Shown: piece after piece, positions 25,096 through 34,120 of the stretch
How positions within the stretch are numbered: position 1 is the first letter of the stretch
Layout of the letters: each line of letters starts with the position of its first letter
From: OLB6 sp964525565
GTDB lineage: Bacteria; Bacteroidota; Ignavibacteria; Kapaibacteriales; Kapaibacteriaceae
Length of the DNA: 36,546 nucleotides
NCBI GenBank assembly: GCA_964525565.1
Contig: CAZGHI010000024.1
Span: 1 to 36,546, forward strand
Direction: 5' to 3'
Program-made: the position numbers and the translations under genes
The notes under the pieces: model-generated
What the model was told of the DNA's origin: nothing
Seen by the model: only the letters and a program-made list of their open reading frames with translations
Databases searched by the model: none

Positions 25096-26466
25096 TCAGA
25101 ACGAAGCGTCAGCTTCATTGTCCGGTTCAGGCGGCACCACACTGGCTCTTCCAATACTGTGATACTCAAATCCCTCCGCTATCATCTCTTCCAGCGTGTA
25201 CGTGTTTCTTCCGTCAAAAAGTATTGGATGCATCATCAACTCGCGCATTCGCCTAAAATCTGGGTTTCGGAATTCATTCCATTCTGTAGCCAACACCAGT
25301 GCATCAACCTGAGCAACGGCATCGTACATGCTCTGCATGTATTCAACAACATCGCCAAGAACTCTACGTGCGGTTTCTTGCGCCTCTGGATCGTATGCCT
25401 TAACAGTAGCACCATGTTGCAACAAGTAGCGAATAATTTCGAAAGCCGGCGCATCGCGAACGTCGTCGGTATTTGGTTTAAATGACAGACCCCACAAACC
25501 AAACACTTTTCCTTTCAAGTTGTTATTAAATCTTTTGCTAATGCGTTCGCAGAATCGTTCAATCTGCCTTTTGTTAACTGCTTGTACGGACTCAATAATC
25601 TCAAGCTGTACGCCAACATTCCGAGCCGACTGAACAATTGCCTTTACATCTTTTGGGAAGCAGCTCCCTCCATAGCCAATACCAGCAAACAGGAACCGGC
25701 GACCGATGCGATTGTCGGCGCCAATGCCAAGTCGCACACTTTCAATGTCTGCGCCAACAACTTCACAGTACTCCGACAAGTCGTTCATGAACGAGATCTT
25801 TGTCGCCAAAAAACTGTTTGCTGCATACTTGGTAACTTCTGCGCTGGCAATGTCAAAGATGTAAATGGGAGCACCTGCTTTAACGAAGGGACGATATAAG
25901 TCTTCCATTACTCCTTGTGCATATGCATTGTCTGTACCAATAACAACGCGGTCGGGACGCATAAAATCTTCAACTGCAAACCCCTCGCGCAAGAACTCGG
26001 GATTGCTTACCACAATTACCTCTTCGTCCGTAAGGTGCTCTGCGAATACAGCTTGCACCCGATGGGCAGTACCAACAGGCACAGTGCTCTTATTAACAAC
26101 AATGAGCGGATCTCGTGACCGGACTTTCTTCACAAGCTCTGCAATTGATGCTGCTGCCGAAAGAATTGCCCGCAGGTCGGCGGCACCATCCATTCCGGGC
26201 GGTGTTGGTAAACACAACATCAGAATACTGCATTTCTGAACCGCTTCCGCAAGATTGCTTGTAAACGAAATGCGTTGTTCGCGAAGATTACGTTCAAGAA
26301 TCTGATCTAGGCTTCTCTCGTAAATCACAGTTTCGCCTGCGCGCAGGCGTTCTAACTTCTTTTCGTCAATATCAACACAAATAACCGTGTTTCCTACATC
26401 AGCCAGACATGCACCGGTAACGAGTCCAACGTACCCTGTTCCGATGACCCCAATGGTGTATGACAT
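25096..26466 (-). CDS. ugd: UDP-glucose 6-dehydrogenase
   Basis: This 456-residue enzyme oxidises UDP-glucose to UDP-glucuronate with two NAD+, giving a precursor for capsule, exopolysaccharide or lipid A sugars. The Rossmann fold starts IGVIGTGYVGLVTGACLADVG with GxGxxG and the acidic VDID end of beta-2. The catalytic Cys is in GIGYGGSCFPKDVKAI, and FGLWGLSFKPNTDDVRDAPA is the conserved C-terminal domain entry. The length is typical. It starts 32 bases after the small two-helix membrane gene on the same strand and may be the last gene of that envelope run. No glycosyltransferase or epimerase is close by. Confidence 0.95.
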   Translation of the reverse strand: MSYTIGVIGTGYVGLVTGACLADVGNTVICVDIDEKKLERLRAGETVIYERSLDQILERNLREQRISFTSNLAEAVQKCSILMLCLPTPPGMDGAADLRAILSAAASIAELVKKVRSRDPLIVVNKSTVPVGTAHRVQAVFAEHLTDEEVIVVSNPEFLREGFAVEDFMRPDRVVIGTDNAYAQGVMEDLYRPFVKAGAPIYIFDIASAEVTKYAANSFLATKISFMNDLSEYCEVVGADIESVRLGIGADNRIGRRFLFAGIGYGGSCFPKDVKAIVQSARNVGVQLEIIESVQAVNKRQIERFCERISKRFNNNLKGKVFGLWGLSFKPNTDDVRDAPAFEIIRYLLQHGATVKAYDPEAQETARRVLGDVVEYMQSMYDAVAQVDALVLATEWNEFRNPDFRRMRELMMHPILFDGRNTYTLEEMIAEGFEYHSIGRASVVPPEPDNEADASF

Positions 26467-26498
26467 TACGTTATTCCAGAGTAAAAAGGTGTTGCAAG

Positions 26499-26672
26499 TT
26501 ACAAGAGTGCAAGTCGAGCGATAATGAGGATTACAATCACCAGAATCGTGACATAAAGGGCAAGTTTCACGAGTCGTTTCAGCAGCGAGACCCCAACCAC
26601 AACTACAAGTGCAATCACAACAACTTGTAGTACCCAGTGGAGGGTAGAAAACCAGAACAACAACTCTTTCAC
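26499..26672 (-). CDS. Small two-helix membrane protein (57 residues)
   Basis: A GTG at 26672 shares its first G with the last base of the TonB-like gene's TAG stop (TAGTG). It opens a 57-codon frame that ends at TAA 26501-26499. The product starts MKELLFWFSTLHWVLQ, has a hydrophobic segment at about 15-30 (VVVIALVVVVGVSLL), a basic turn KRLVK, and a second hydrophobic segment at about 37-56 ending ARLALL. It would be an inner-membrane hairpin with a Lys/Arg-rich loop. The one-base overlap suggests translational coupling. I recognise no family. The unusually high content of V/L/I and correct spacing argue for a real gene; the GTG start and short length leave room for doubt. Confidence 0.6.
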   Translation of the reverse strand: MKELLFWFSTLHWVLQVVVIALVVVVGVSLLKRLVKLALYVTILVIVILIIARLALL

Positions 26673-27448
26673 TAGCTATTCCTGAAAACGAACGTTATGG
26701 TACCTTCCATTTCGACGTTTGTGGATAGTGGATTAAATCGCCACCGATATAATGCCGACATTGCAGCTTGATCAACATCGGGATTGCCACCGCGACGCAC
26801 GGGCATAACCCAACTTACCGTTCCATCAGGGCGAACACGAAATCGAAGTTTTACTTCTGTATTAAGAGTGCCAGAAGGAAATTTGGGTAGCTCTTTTTTT
26901 AGTACTGTGCGATTCCCCCCCCCTCCCCAATCAATATCGCCAAGTCCAAGCCCCTTTCCAGGACCCTGACCTGCCCAGCCCAAACCAGTTCCATCTTCGG
27001 AGCCTTTTGGAGCCCCGGTGTTTTCATCGCCATTGAGATTCTTGTCCGGTTTGGTTCCCACCGCCCCAACATCCGGAACCTTATTATGTTTAGCATACTG
27101 CGTTGGGTCGGCGCTCTGCGGAGCTCGACGGGTAGCCGATGCTGCACTGGCATCCTGGAGTGGATTGCCTTGTGGTCCTCTGCGCGCCATCCCTTCTCTT
27201 GATAGATTGCCCTTGCGTCCTCCTGTTCCATCTCCCTCTCCAAAGCGCACTTCTACCATACCAATTGACGGCGGCATCGGATACGGTTTTGGAGGTTCTA
27301 CCTTTGTACACATGCCAACCAGGATCACTACCAAAAACACCGTTAACGAGACAATGAAGCCTCGAAACGTATTCGGACTCCACCGGAGCTGGATGCTTGA
27401 GGTATTGATATTGTCGTATGCTCTCACGATTGTGTTCGGACGAACCAC
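26672..27448 (-). CDS. TonB-like energy transducer
   Basis: This 258-residue protein begins with a short cytoplasmic stretch, a single membrane helix at about 30-47 (FIVSLTVFLVVILVGMC), a Pro-rich segment (EPPKPYPMPPSI) and a long Gly-rich linker (about 65-180). It ends in a TonB C-terminal domain: EVKLRFRVRPDGTVSWVMP and DVDQAAMSALYRWRFNPL. TonB proteins carry proton-motive-force energy from ExbB/ExbD to outer-membrane receptors. No ExbB or ExbD is in the window. The start is GTG at 27448; no ATG is in frame. It begins 13 bases after the SPOR gene. The Gly-rich linker differs from the Pro/Lys type of E. coli TonB. Confidence 0.82.
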   Translation of the reverse strand: MVRPNTIVRAYDNINTSSIQLRWSPNTFRGFIVSLTVFLVVILVGMCTKVEPPKPYPMPPSIGMVEVRFGEGDGTGGRKGNLSREGMARRGPQGNPLQDASAASATRRAPQSADPTQYAKHNKVPDVGAVGTKPDKNLNGDENTGAPKGSEDGTGLGWAGQGPGKGLGLGDIDWGGGGNRTVLKKELPKFPSGTLNTEVKLRFRVRPDGTVSWVMPVRRGGNPDVDQAAMSALYRWRFNPLSTNVEMEGTITFVFRNS

Positions 27449-27461
27449 ATGGTGAACATTG

Positions 27462-28382
27462 TTATCGTATTCTGGCTATCCATGGCTCCCGGAAGCCTAG
27501 TTGCATAGCGGCACTCTCTGCTTCGTCTCGTGATGTAAACTCACCGAAACGAACTCGAAACCACGATTCTCCTTTAATTTTCTGTTCCGTTATATAGCCA
27601 CCCTGTACGTTTCGTGCACGTAGCGAGTGTAACCATTCATCGGCATCATCTTTAGACGGACTCGAGAACACTTGTACAACATACAGTGGTTTACCTGCCG
27701 ATTGTGGTGGTGGTATGAGCTTTGGTTGGAAGTTGGACGTCAACGCAGCTTCGGAATTATCAACGGTGTGTTGACTTTGACTACGATTGGAACGCAACAT
27801 TTCATCACGATTGTTCTTACGCAAATGTGATGTTTGCGTCACCTCAGGTCGTGTCTTTAATGGTGACGTAGATGTTGCTTTCAACCGCTGTTCTTTTGAT
27901 CGTTGATCAGAACCGTCAAATTTCCCGGCTTGTAGGGTTGACATAGGTTCCACGGCAATGGTGTCTCCTGTTCCGGAACCGGGTGCAGAGGCGTTGAGTT
28001 CGGAGACACCATCACCCGATGTAGGCACCGATTGTGTGGGATCGTCGGCTGCTGTTTCGTGTTGTGGTATGGTATCTACCTTTACTACTGCCTGTGCATA
28101 CTTATCGCTGCTATCCAAGAAAGCTTCTTGCTCTACTGTTGGTTGGAACAACCAATACAGTCCACCACCAATCAGAGCAACCATCAGCCCTGCAACTGCA
28201 ACAACGCCAAACCAAAACAACGGACCTCGTGATTTGGAAGACGAAGACGGCAAATCAGGTGGAGTTCGATTCTCTGACGATTCAGTGTGTGCGCCCTTAC
28301 CACCTAGGTCTTCCGCATCCTGCTTGAACCCTGCACCTGAACTGCCAAAGCCTGCTTGTTCCCATTCGTTATTCGTATCCAT
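27462..28382 (-). CDS. Membrane-anchored SPOR-domain protein
   Basis: This 306-residue protein has a polar, Ser/Gly-rich N-terminus (1-52), one membrane helix (about 54-78, LFWFGVVAVAGLMVALIGG), a disordered Ser/Thr linker, and a C-terminal SPOR domain (about 228-306). The domain has LYVVQVFSSPSKDDADEWL, two halves of the beta-alpha-beta repeat and SWFRVRFGEFTSRDEAES. SPOR domains bind glycan strands of peptidoglycan that lack stem peptides, mostly at division sites. Topology would place SPOR in the periplasm. Its ATG follows the stop of the outer-membrane barrel gene directly (TAAATG), so coupling is likely. Confidence 0.85.
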   Translation of the reverse strand: MDTNNEWEQAGFGSSGAGFKQDAEDLGGKGAHTESSENRTPPDLPSSSSKSRGPLFWFGVVAVAGLMVALIGGGLYWLFQPTVEQEAFLDSSDKYAQAVVKVDTIPQHETAADDPTQSVPTSGDGVSELNASAPGSGTGDTIAVEPMSTLQAGKFDGSDQRSKEQRLKATSTSPLKTRPEVTQTSHLRKNNRDEMLRSNRSQSQHTVDNSEAALTSNFQPKLIPPPQSAGKPLYVVQVFSSPSKDDADEWLHSLRARNVQGGYITEQKIKGESWFRVRFGEFTSRDEAESAAMQLGFREPWIARIR

Positions 28383-29993
28383 TTAAAACCTCCAAACTGC
28401 TCCCCCACTTACAAAAACACCTCGTTCACGGTACCCAGACCAAATGAACATGGTACTACCAATAAGGTTTTGTCCCCTCAAGGTAAAATCAATATTATGC
28501 AAAACGCTATAGTGCACTTCGGCCCGGACATCTATGTATCCATCGAGCACAATCGTGTTGGCTACGTCGGCATAACGCTGGGCAATGTACACAAGAGAAA
28601 CGGTCGATCGCAATCGATCCGTCCATCGTCGATCATGTGACACCGATCCTTGCACCGGGGTTACGTACGGAACGCTTACACCATCAGCCAGTGACGCGCT
28701 GGTGAACCTCAGGTCGGCGCTTACAACATCGTTTTGGTGAACCTCCCATCGCATGTTGCCATACAATTGGATTGTAGTTGTTGACATCCATGACGGCTCG
28801 AACATGCCGGTGTCGGCCGACATCCAAACATTGTCACGATCGGTGCTGCGAAGACGTAGTCCTCCGGAAAGGCTAATGTCAAGTGTTGGGTGGTATCGAA
28901 CGCCGGCGTTGATGTCTATGCGATCATACGGAACATCTATTTGTACGGACTGTGCTAAATACGGATTCTCCTGCAAGAGGTCCATCACTCGAAGATGGCG
29001 AAGCCCGCTTATTCCATTTACGTTAATAGTTACATCTTTTGATAAAGGTATGCTGGCAGATGCTTTCAGTGCAATCCCATACCTTGTTTTATCTTCTGTA
29101 GTGCCTGCTACTTGTGCACCCGCCTGAAACATAAATGTTTGCCCATTACTGGTCCACTCTCCACGAGCTGCCGCCATTGTATATCCGTAAACACTACCGG
29201 CATATTGGGGTAGGCTTAATTCTACAAGTCCACCAACACCACCGTTATTCCAAGTACGCATGATTTGGAGGCTACCCAGTATGCCGGCATCGGATGATGT
29301 TTCGGCATCAACAATTCCGGCTCCTTTCCAATACAGGTCCCCTTTGAAACCAATCTCGCTCCCGCCACTTGTTTGAACGCCTGCCTTTCCACTCGTTACT
29401 ATTCGTGCAGCATTGTCGGGCCGAGCAAACAAATTGTATGCCGCATGTTCCATGGCAACGTCAACATGGGTAGTGCTGCCACCAAACACAATGAATTTTT
29501 CCGGTGCAATGTATGTGGTAAACACATCGATACCGCCCCGCACATAGTCTGCGCCGTTGGTCCAACCATTGCTCCCTTCGATATTGCCAGCAACATCAAT
29601 CAGATAATCTGCTGCTCTGAATGAATATCCTGCTGCAAGCGATGGTGTGGTATAGTTGCCAAACTCACCAACAACGTAACCCGGAAACGTGTTTAGTGGA
29701 TTGCTGTATGTAGGAAAAGGAACGGAAGGCACCGATGGCAGCGGCAGTTTTTCAACGGGATTCAAACTATCCATGCGTCCCTTGCTTAGCATTGGCGGAC
29801 GCACGGGTGCTTGTTTTGTGGCTCCCGGAATGCCTACCTGCTCTTTTCCAGTTACAATGAACTCGGGTAGTTCAATAGGCTGTGCCGGTGACTGCGCTTG
29901 TGCCGGTAATGGGTCATGTAATGCTACCAGCGCAACCATAACGAGCAGTATGCGAATATCCGAGACGCTGTGCCGTGAGATGAATCGACTCAT
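28383..29993 (-). CDS. Outer-membrane beta-barrel protein with TonB-box-like N-terminus
   Basis: This 536-residue protein has a signal peptide (about 1-34, ending AQAQ) and then the segment ELPEFIVTGKEQ (41-52), which resembles the Bacteroidota TonB box 'LEEVVVTG'. The rest, from about residue 110, is a repeating pattern of amphipathic beta strands and turns that ends GGAVWRF, a terminal Phe as required by the BAM machinery. The length is below that of full TonB-dependent receptors (700-1000) and I see no clear plug domain. It overlaps the TPR gene by 4 bases (ATGA) and abuts the SPOR gene. The substrate is unknown. The barrel call rests on strand pattern, signal and terminal residue. Confidence 0.75.
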   Translation of the reverse strand: MSRFISRHSVSDIRILLVMVALVALHDPLPAQAQSPAQPIELPEFIVTGKEQVGIPGATKQAPVRPPMLSKGRMDSLNPVEKLPLPSVPSVPFPTYSNPLNTFPGYVVGEFGNYTTPSLAAGYSFRAADYLIDVAGNIEGSNGWTNGADYVRGGIDVFTTYIAPEKFIVFGGSTTHVDVAMEHAAYNLFARPDNAARIVTSGKAGVQTSGGSEIGFKGDLYWKGAGIVDAETSSDAGILGSLQIMRTWNNGGVGGLVELSLPQYAGSVYGYTMAAARGEWTSNGQTFMFQAGAQVAGTTEDKTRYGIALKASASIPLSKDVTINVNGISGLRHLRVMDLLQENPYLAQSVQIDVPYDRIDINAGVRYHPTLDISLSGGLRLRSTDRDNVWMSADTGMFEPSWMSTTTIQLYGNMRWEVHQNDVVSADLRFTSASLADGVSVPYVTPVQGSVSHDRRWTDRLRSTVSLVYIAQRYADVANTIVLDGYIDVRAEVHYSVLHNIDFTLRGQNLIGSTMFIWSGYRERGVFVSGGAVWRF

Positions 29994-32900
29994 TTTTTCT
30001 CCAGCCTCTTAAGTCGTGCAGCGGCAGTTTTACCGAAATCATCGTCACCACGTAATTGGGCCACAGCCCCATAAACATCTCGTGCAGCCTGAAAGTTGTT
30101 CACATTTTCATAGCATGTGCCCAGGCCTATTAAACTTAAAGTGTACCAGTCCTCGTAACCGGCATATTCCGTACGAACACGTTCGTAGGCTTCAATTGCA
30201 GCTTCCCAATTGCGCTCGCGGGCATATAAATCACCAATGTCATAGAGGGCATTTGCTCGTATCTGAGCAGACGGAGAGGTGCGCACGAGAACAGCTAACT
30301 CTGCTCGTGCACTATCGGGCATGCGATGAAATCGGTAGTACAGAGCAAGTTGGTATCGACTTTGATCGCCATACTCCGTGCCCGGATACCGATCTGCGAT
30401 AGTTCTGTACAGACTTACTGACTGCATCGTATCCGACATCATCCGCGCCAGTGTAGCTCGTTCAAATCCTGCACGTGAAGCTTCTGTAGTATCACTTGGG
30501 AACTGCATCATAACGATTGCATACAAGCTGTCGGCCTGACGTGCACGAGCACGATCGCGATGGAAGTCTGCCAAATCCATTTTGGAGAGAACGATGTTGT
30601 CGGAATTTGGATGGCGTTTTTCCAGATCAGCAAATGCCAAGAGTGCTTGAGAGACATCTTCCATGGTCAGGTATGTTTTACCCAGCAAGTACAGCGCCTG
30701 ATCTGCCTTCTCTGAGCTCGGATACGTGTTTAGGTAGGTCCGCAGCTCTTCTGCAGCGCTTTTGTAGTTTCTGCCTGTGTAGAAGATGTTCGCTTTTTCC
30801 CAGGCAAACTCACGTGCAACCGGACTCTGCGGATTTGATGCTATCATTTTGTCGGCTACGGCAATGGCTTCGTCTGTTCGACCTTCTCCCATGAGCACCA
30901 ACTGCAAACTTTTACCTGCTTCTACGGCAAGTGGATGCATTGGAAATCGCGACATTAGCTCGCGGAATGCCATTTTGCAGCCCTCGATGTCGCCCAGATT
31001 GAACCGAGCATCTGCAAGAGTGTACAGTGCACGAACAGCCTGGTCACCATCCGGATAATTGGCCAAAAGACGTTCAAACTCCAGAATAGCTGCTTCATCG
31101 TTGCGTTGCTGAAAGGCAATCCATCCGGCAAGGTACAGAGCATCATCAGCCAAGCGTGAACGTTGGTGTGTTGCTGCAAATGTTCGCAGTCTAGCAGAAG
31201 CCTCCTGTAATTCACCAGCTCGATATAAAGCTTGTCCGGCCTGGTACCCGGCATACAATCCTTCGTCGGACGAGGGCGATCTCTGCGCTGCTTGTTCGTA
31301 CTGTGCGGCCGCCTCTCGGTATTTACGACTAATGTAGAGCCCGTCACCCCTTCGAACAAGGGCATCAACAGCGTACCTGCTGTTTGGATATGCTTCGAGC
31401 ATCTGACCAAACATCTTTACGGACTTATCAAATTCTCGATTTCTGAAGTACGTCCACGCCAGGCCATACATTGCTTCTTCACGTCGGCGACTTGCCGTAT
31501 ATCTATTGACAATTTCTTCATATAGTTCTTTGGCATTTTTCAACAAATCAGCGCGGTACATCATTTCGGCAAGCCAGAAAGTACCTTCGTCACGTTGCTG
31601 ATCGGTAGGATGGTTGCCGAGGTATTCCGTCAGCACACGGATTGCCGTTTCTTTCTGGTTATCTTGTGCGAGACATACACCACGCTTAAGGCGAGCTTCA
31701 GCAAGGTATCGGTTTCTCAGTGGAACGTTCTCTGCCGATGTTGCGAGTACGAGCTGTTCGGCACGTTCATAGACTTCAGCCGCTCTGCCCCACTGCTCTT
31801 GTTCAATATGTATTGCACCCAGCAATAAGCGCGCCCGAATCGTCGTGGAAGGGTCGGCACTCATTCTATCAGCACGTTCAAGGGCCTTGCGGGCAACTTC
31901 AAAATTGTTTCGCTGATAGGCATACTGGCCAACCTCTACAAGAGCCTGCGCTTGATACGGATAGCCGGCCTTAGCAGATAGCTCAACAAAAGCAAGGTGC
32001 GATTGCTCGTGGGCGCCGCTGCTTCGTAGCGCAAGTGCACGATAGAGGAGTGCTTGTTGCCGGATGTCAGATCCCTCGTCCGTTGCAAGAGATAATGCCG
32101 ATTCAATTTCATTCAGCGCCCGCACTCCTGAGTCCAGATGTAATGCGGCAACACCAGCTTGCAGAAACATCAGTGCCCGATACATCGAGGTAGAATCAGA
32201 GGCTAAAAATGCAGTTGCTGTGTCGAGAGCTGTTGCGAATTGTTGTCGCATTACAAATGCCGCCACGCGTAACACTTGCACCTGGGCACGGCCTTCGTGC
32301 ATGTATAACTGACGCTGGAATCGTGATGTGTCGGACTTCTCTGCGGCAACGACAATAGGATCAATGCCAACGAGTGCATCTATAGCTAGTTCCGGTTTCC
32401 TTAGCTGCAGTTGTATTTGAGCTTCACGAATGCGAGCCGCAGCCACAACAGCGCTGTTCGGATAGTCGCGGCGGATAGAGGCAAATGATGCGAGCGCACG
32501 GTGTTTGTCTCCTTCGCCTTCGTACAACTGACCGATGCTGTATAGGGCACGCGATGCGTAGTTACCGCCGGAATTGATGGCGATGCACTGCTCGAAAGCC
32601 CGGACAGAACGGTCCACATCGTGAATCAACGCGCAACTTACTCCAAGCCAGAATGCACATTCATGAGCAAGCAAGGCATACCGCTCATCGGCACGCTCTG
32701 TTCTGTCCACAAGCGCACTTGCAACAGCACTGTCAAAACACGCCGCTGCCTCTTGATATGCACGTAACTCCAGGTGAGCAAAGCCCCTTTCCGCGAATGC
32801 AAACGCTCGTTCCGGAGCATTACCTCGCTCCCTAACGAACTGCTGCATCGTGTTGTCTGCAAGCGACGGAAGGCCGGATCCCCTGTCAATTGCAGACTTC

Positions 32901-33124
32901 CTGAAGGCAAGGATGTCGGAGGCAGATCGAGGTTGCTCATGGGAGAGTCGGCGCAGTTCACGGGCGGCAGCACGTACCATGCCCGCCTCGATCATCCGTT
33001 GCAACGTACGCTCAGCGGATTCAAGGGGTATGTACGGATGTGGCACAACCTGCGCCTGCACACATGTAGCTGTTGCTACAAGTATTAGGGCAGCGGCACG
33101 GCAAAGATGGTTTGTGAGAAACAA
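29990..33124 (-). CDS. Large secreted tetratricopeptide-repeat protein
   Basis: This 1044-residue protein has a signal peptide (about 1-24, AAALILVATATCVQAQ) followed by TPR-like helices to the C-terminus. Many repeats follow the BamD/YbgF pattern, for instance ALYSIGQLYEGEGDKHRALA, YGLAWTYFRNREFDKSVKMF and ALYLLGKTYLTMEDVSQALL, each closed by a 'YPNS/YPSS'-type end. No catalytic motif is seen. Such solenoids act as periplasmic scaffolds between envelope proteins. The only start in frame is TTG at 33124; a stop lies 15 codons upstream and no ATG comes between. It leads the run of barrel, SPOR, TonB-like and small membrane genes, and overlaps the barrel gene by ATGA. Confidence 0.85.
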   Translation of the reverse strand: MFLTNHLCRAAALILVATATCVQAQVVPHPYIPLESAERTLQRMIEAGMVRAAARELRRLSHEQPRSASDILAFRKSAIDRGSGLPSLADNTMQQFVRERGNAPERAFAFAERGFAHLELRAYQEAAACFDSAVASALVDRTERADERYALLAHECAFWLGVSCALIHDVDRSVRAFEQCIAINSGGNYASRALYSIGQLYEGEGDKHRALASFASIRRDYPNSAVVAAARIREAQIQLQLRKPELAIDALVGIDPIVVAAEKSDTSRFQRQLYMHEGRAQVQVLRVAAFVMRQQFATALDTATAFLASDSTSMYRALMFLQAGVAALHLDSGVRALNEIESALSLATDEGSDIRQQALLYRALALRSSGAHEQSHLAFVELSAKAGYPYQAQALVEVGQYAYQRNNFEVARKALERADRMSADPSTTIRARLLLGAIHIEQEQWGRAAEVYERAEQLVLATSAENVPLRNRYLAEARLKRGVCLAQDNQKETAIRVLTEYLGNHPTDQQRDEGTFWLAEMMYRADLLKNAKELYEEIVNRYTASRRREEAMYGLAWTYFRNREFDKSVKMFGQMLEAYPNSRYAVDALVRRGDGLYISRKYREAAAQYEQAAQRSPSSDEGLYAGYQAGQALYRAGELQEASARLRTFAATHQRSRLADDALYLAGWIAFQQRNDEAAILEFERLLANYPDGDQAVRALYTLADARFNLGDIEGCKMAFRELMSRFPMHPLAVEAGKSLQLVLMGEGRTDEAIAVADKMIASNPQSPVAREFAWEKANIFYTGRNYKSAAEELRTYLNTYPSSEKADQALYLLGKTYLTMEDVSQALLAFADLEKRHPNSDNIVLSKMDLADFHRDRARARQADSLYAIVMMQFPSDTTEASRAGFERATLARMMSDTMQSVSLYRTIADRYPGTEYGDQSRYQLALYYRFHRMPDSARAELAVLVRTSPSAQIRANALYDIGDLYARERNWEAAIEAYERVRTEYAGYEDWYTLSLIGLGTCYENVNNFQAARDVYGAVAQLRGDDDFGKTAAARLKRLEKK

Positions 33125-33146
33125 GGAATACTCGGATGCTGCAATG

Positions 33147-33154
33147 CAAATTTA
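33147..33154 (-). promoter_or_regulatory. Predicted -7 element for the TPR/barrel/SPOR/TonB run
   Basis: TAAATTTG on the minus strand is a full match to the Bacteroidota -7 element TAnnTTTG. It would start transcription near 33142, about 18 bases ahead of the TTG start. I see no good TTTG -33 element at the expected spacing, so support is moderate. The rest of the 132-base divergent region, toward the phosphorylase gene, shows no clear element. Confidence 0.4.
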
Positions 33155-33256
33155 CATTAACGGCGAATGGAAGTGCGTTGGGAATACATCGCGGTGAGTT
33201 TGTGAAAAACGATGGTAGAGAACGATTTAGTGTACGTTACTCGCTATTATTGAGGA

Positions 33257-34120
33257 ATGAATACAGTGAACAAGTTTTCCACACCAACCTCTGAGTTCGA
33301 CAACGCTCAGGAAAGTGCACGCTACATATTATCACAAATCACGTCCACTCCTGCCGTGGGGATCATTCTGGGAACCGGTCAGGGTGCCATTGCCGAACAT
33401 ATCCGTGAGTCGTGTACGATAGACTATGCAAACATCCCTCATTTTCCACTGAGCACTGTTGAATCACACAGAGGACGTTTGCTGGTTGGGAGTTTAGAGA
33501 ATGTTCCTGTTGCAGCAATGCAAGGACGTTTTCACGCCTACGAAGGGTATTCTCTACAGCAGGTAACATTTCCTGTTCGTGTAATGTTTGCGTTAGGTAT
33601 TCGCACGCTTATCGTTTGCAATGCATGTGGTGGAATGAACCCTCGATTCCGTAAGGGCGATGTAATGATTATCGACGATCACATCAACCTTCTTGGATCA
33701 AGTCCACTGGTTGGACCTAACGACGAGCGGTTTGGTCCTCGTTTTCCTGACATGAGCGAGCCATATAACAGCAAACTCATCGCCATTGCCGAGAACGCTG
33801 CTCTTCATCTGAAACAGAAGGTTCATCGGGGAGTCTATGCAGCGGTATGTGGCCCCAACTTAGAAACACGTGCCGAATATCGGTATCTGCGTACCATCGG
33901 AGCCGACGTAGTTGGAATGAGCACTGTTCCTGAAGTAATCGTTGCACGACATATGAACATGAACGTCCTTGGTTTAAGCATCATCACCGACGAGTGTTTT
34001 CCTGATGTACTGAAGCCACTCCATCTTTCAGATGTCTTGGAAGCAGCAGCAGCAGCAGAACCAATCGTAACCGGTATCATTCGGTATGTACTGGCAACAT
34101 TGAATGCGGAGGGAGTATGA
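33257..34120 (+). CDS. punA: Purine nucleoside phosphorylase (trimeric, PNP-II type)
   Basis: This 287-residue enzyme cleaves purine ribo- and deoxyribonucleosides with phosphate to the free base and (deoxy)ribose-1-phosphate. The phosphate-binding GIILGTGQGAIAEHI (family 'GvilGSGLG'), FPLSTVESHRGRLLVG, MQGRFHAYEGYS, LIVCNACGGMNPRFRKGD and VYAAVCGPNLETRAEYR all match the trimeric class. GADVVGMSTVPEVIVARH is the conserved 'GMST.pE...A.h' element. One Gly of the 'GSG' loop appears as GTGQG, a mild variant. A GCA trinucleotide run near the 3' end encodes AAAAA. Its TGA overlaps the lipoprotein gene start (ATGA). Confidence 0.95.
   Translation: MNTVNKFSTPTSEFDNAQESARYILSQITSTPAVGIILGTGQGAIAEHIRESCTIDYANIPHFPLSTVESHRGRLLVGSLENVPVAAMQGRFHAYEGYSLQQVTFPVRVMFALGIRTLIVCNACGGMNPRFRKGDVMIIDDHINLLGSSPLVGPNDERFGPRFPDMSEPYNSKLIAIAENAALHLKQKVHRGVYAAVCGPNLETRAEYRYLRTIGADVVGMSTVPEVIVARHMNMNVLGLSIITDECFPDVLKPLHLSDVLEAAAAAEPIVTGIIRYVLATLNAEGV

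Noticed and set aside
26916..26931. C-rich homopolymer in the TonB-like gene that might act as a phase-variable tract.
   Set aside because: It encodes the Gly-rich linker, is interrupted by a T, and the frame is intact; there is no evidence of length change.
34046..34062. GCA trinucleotide repeat in the purine nucleoside phosphorylase gene.
   Set aside because: Only about five units coding for an Ala run; common chance microsatellite, no sign of phase variation.
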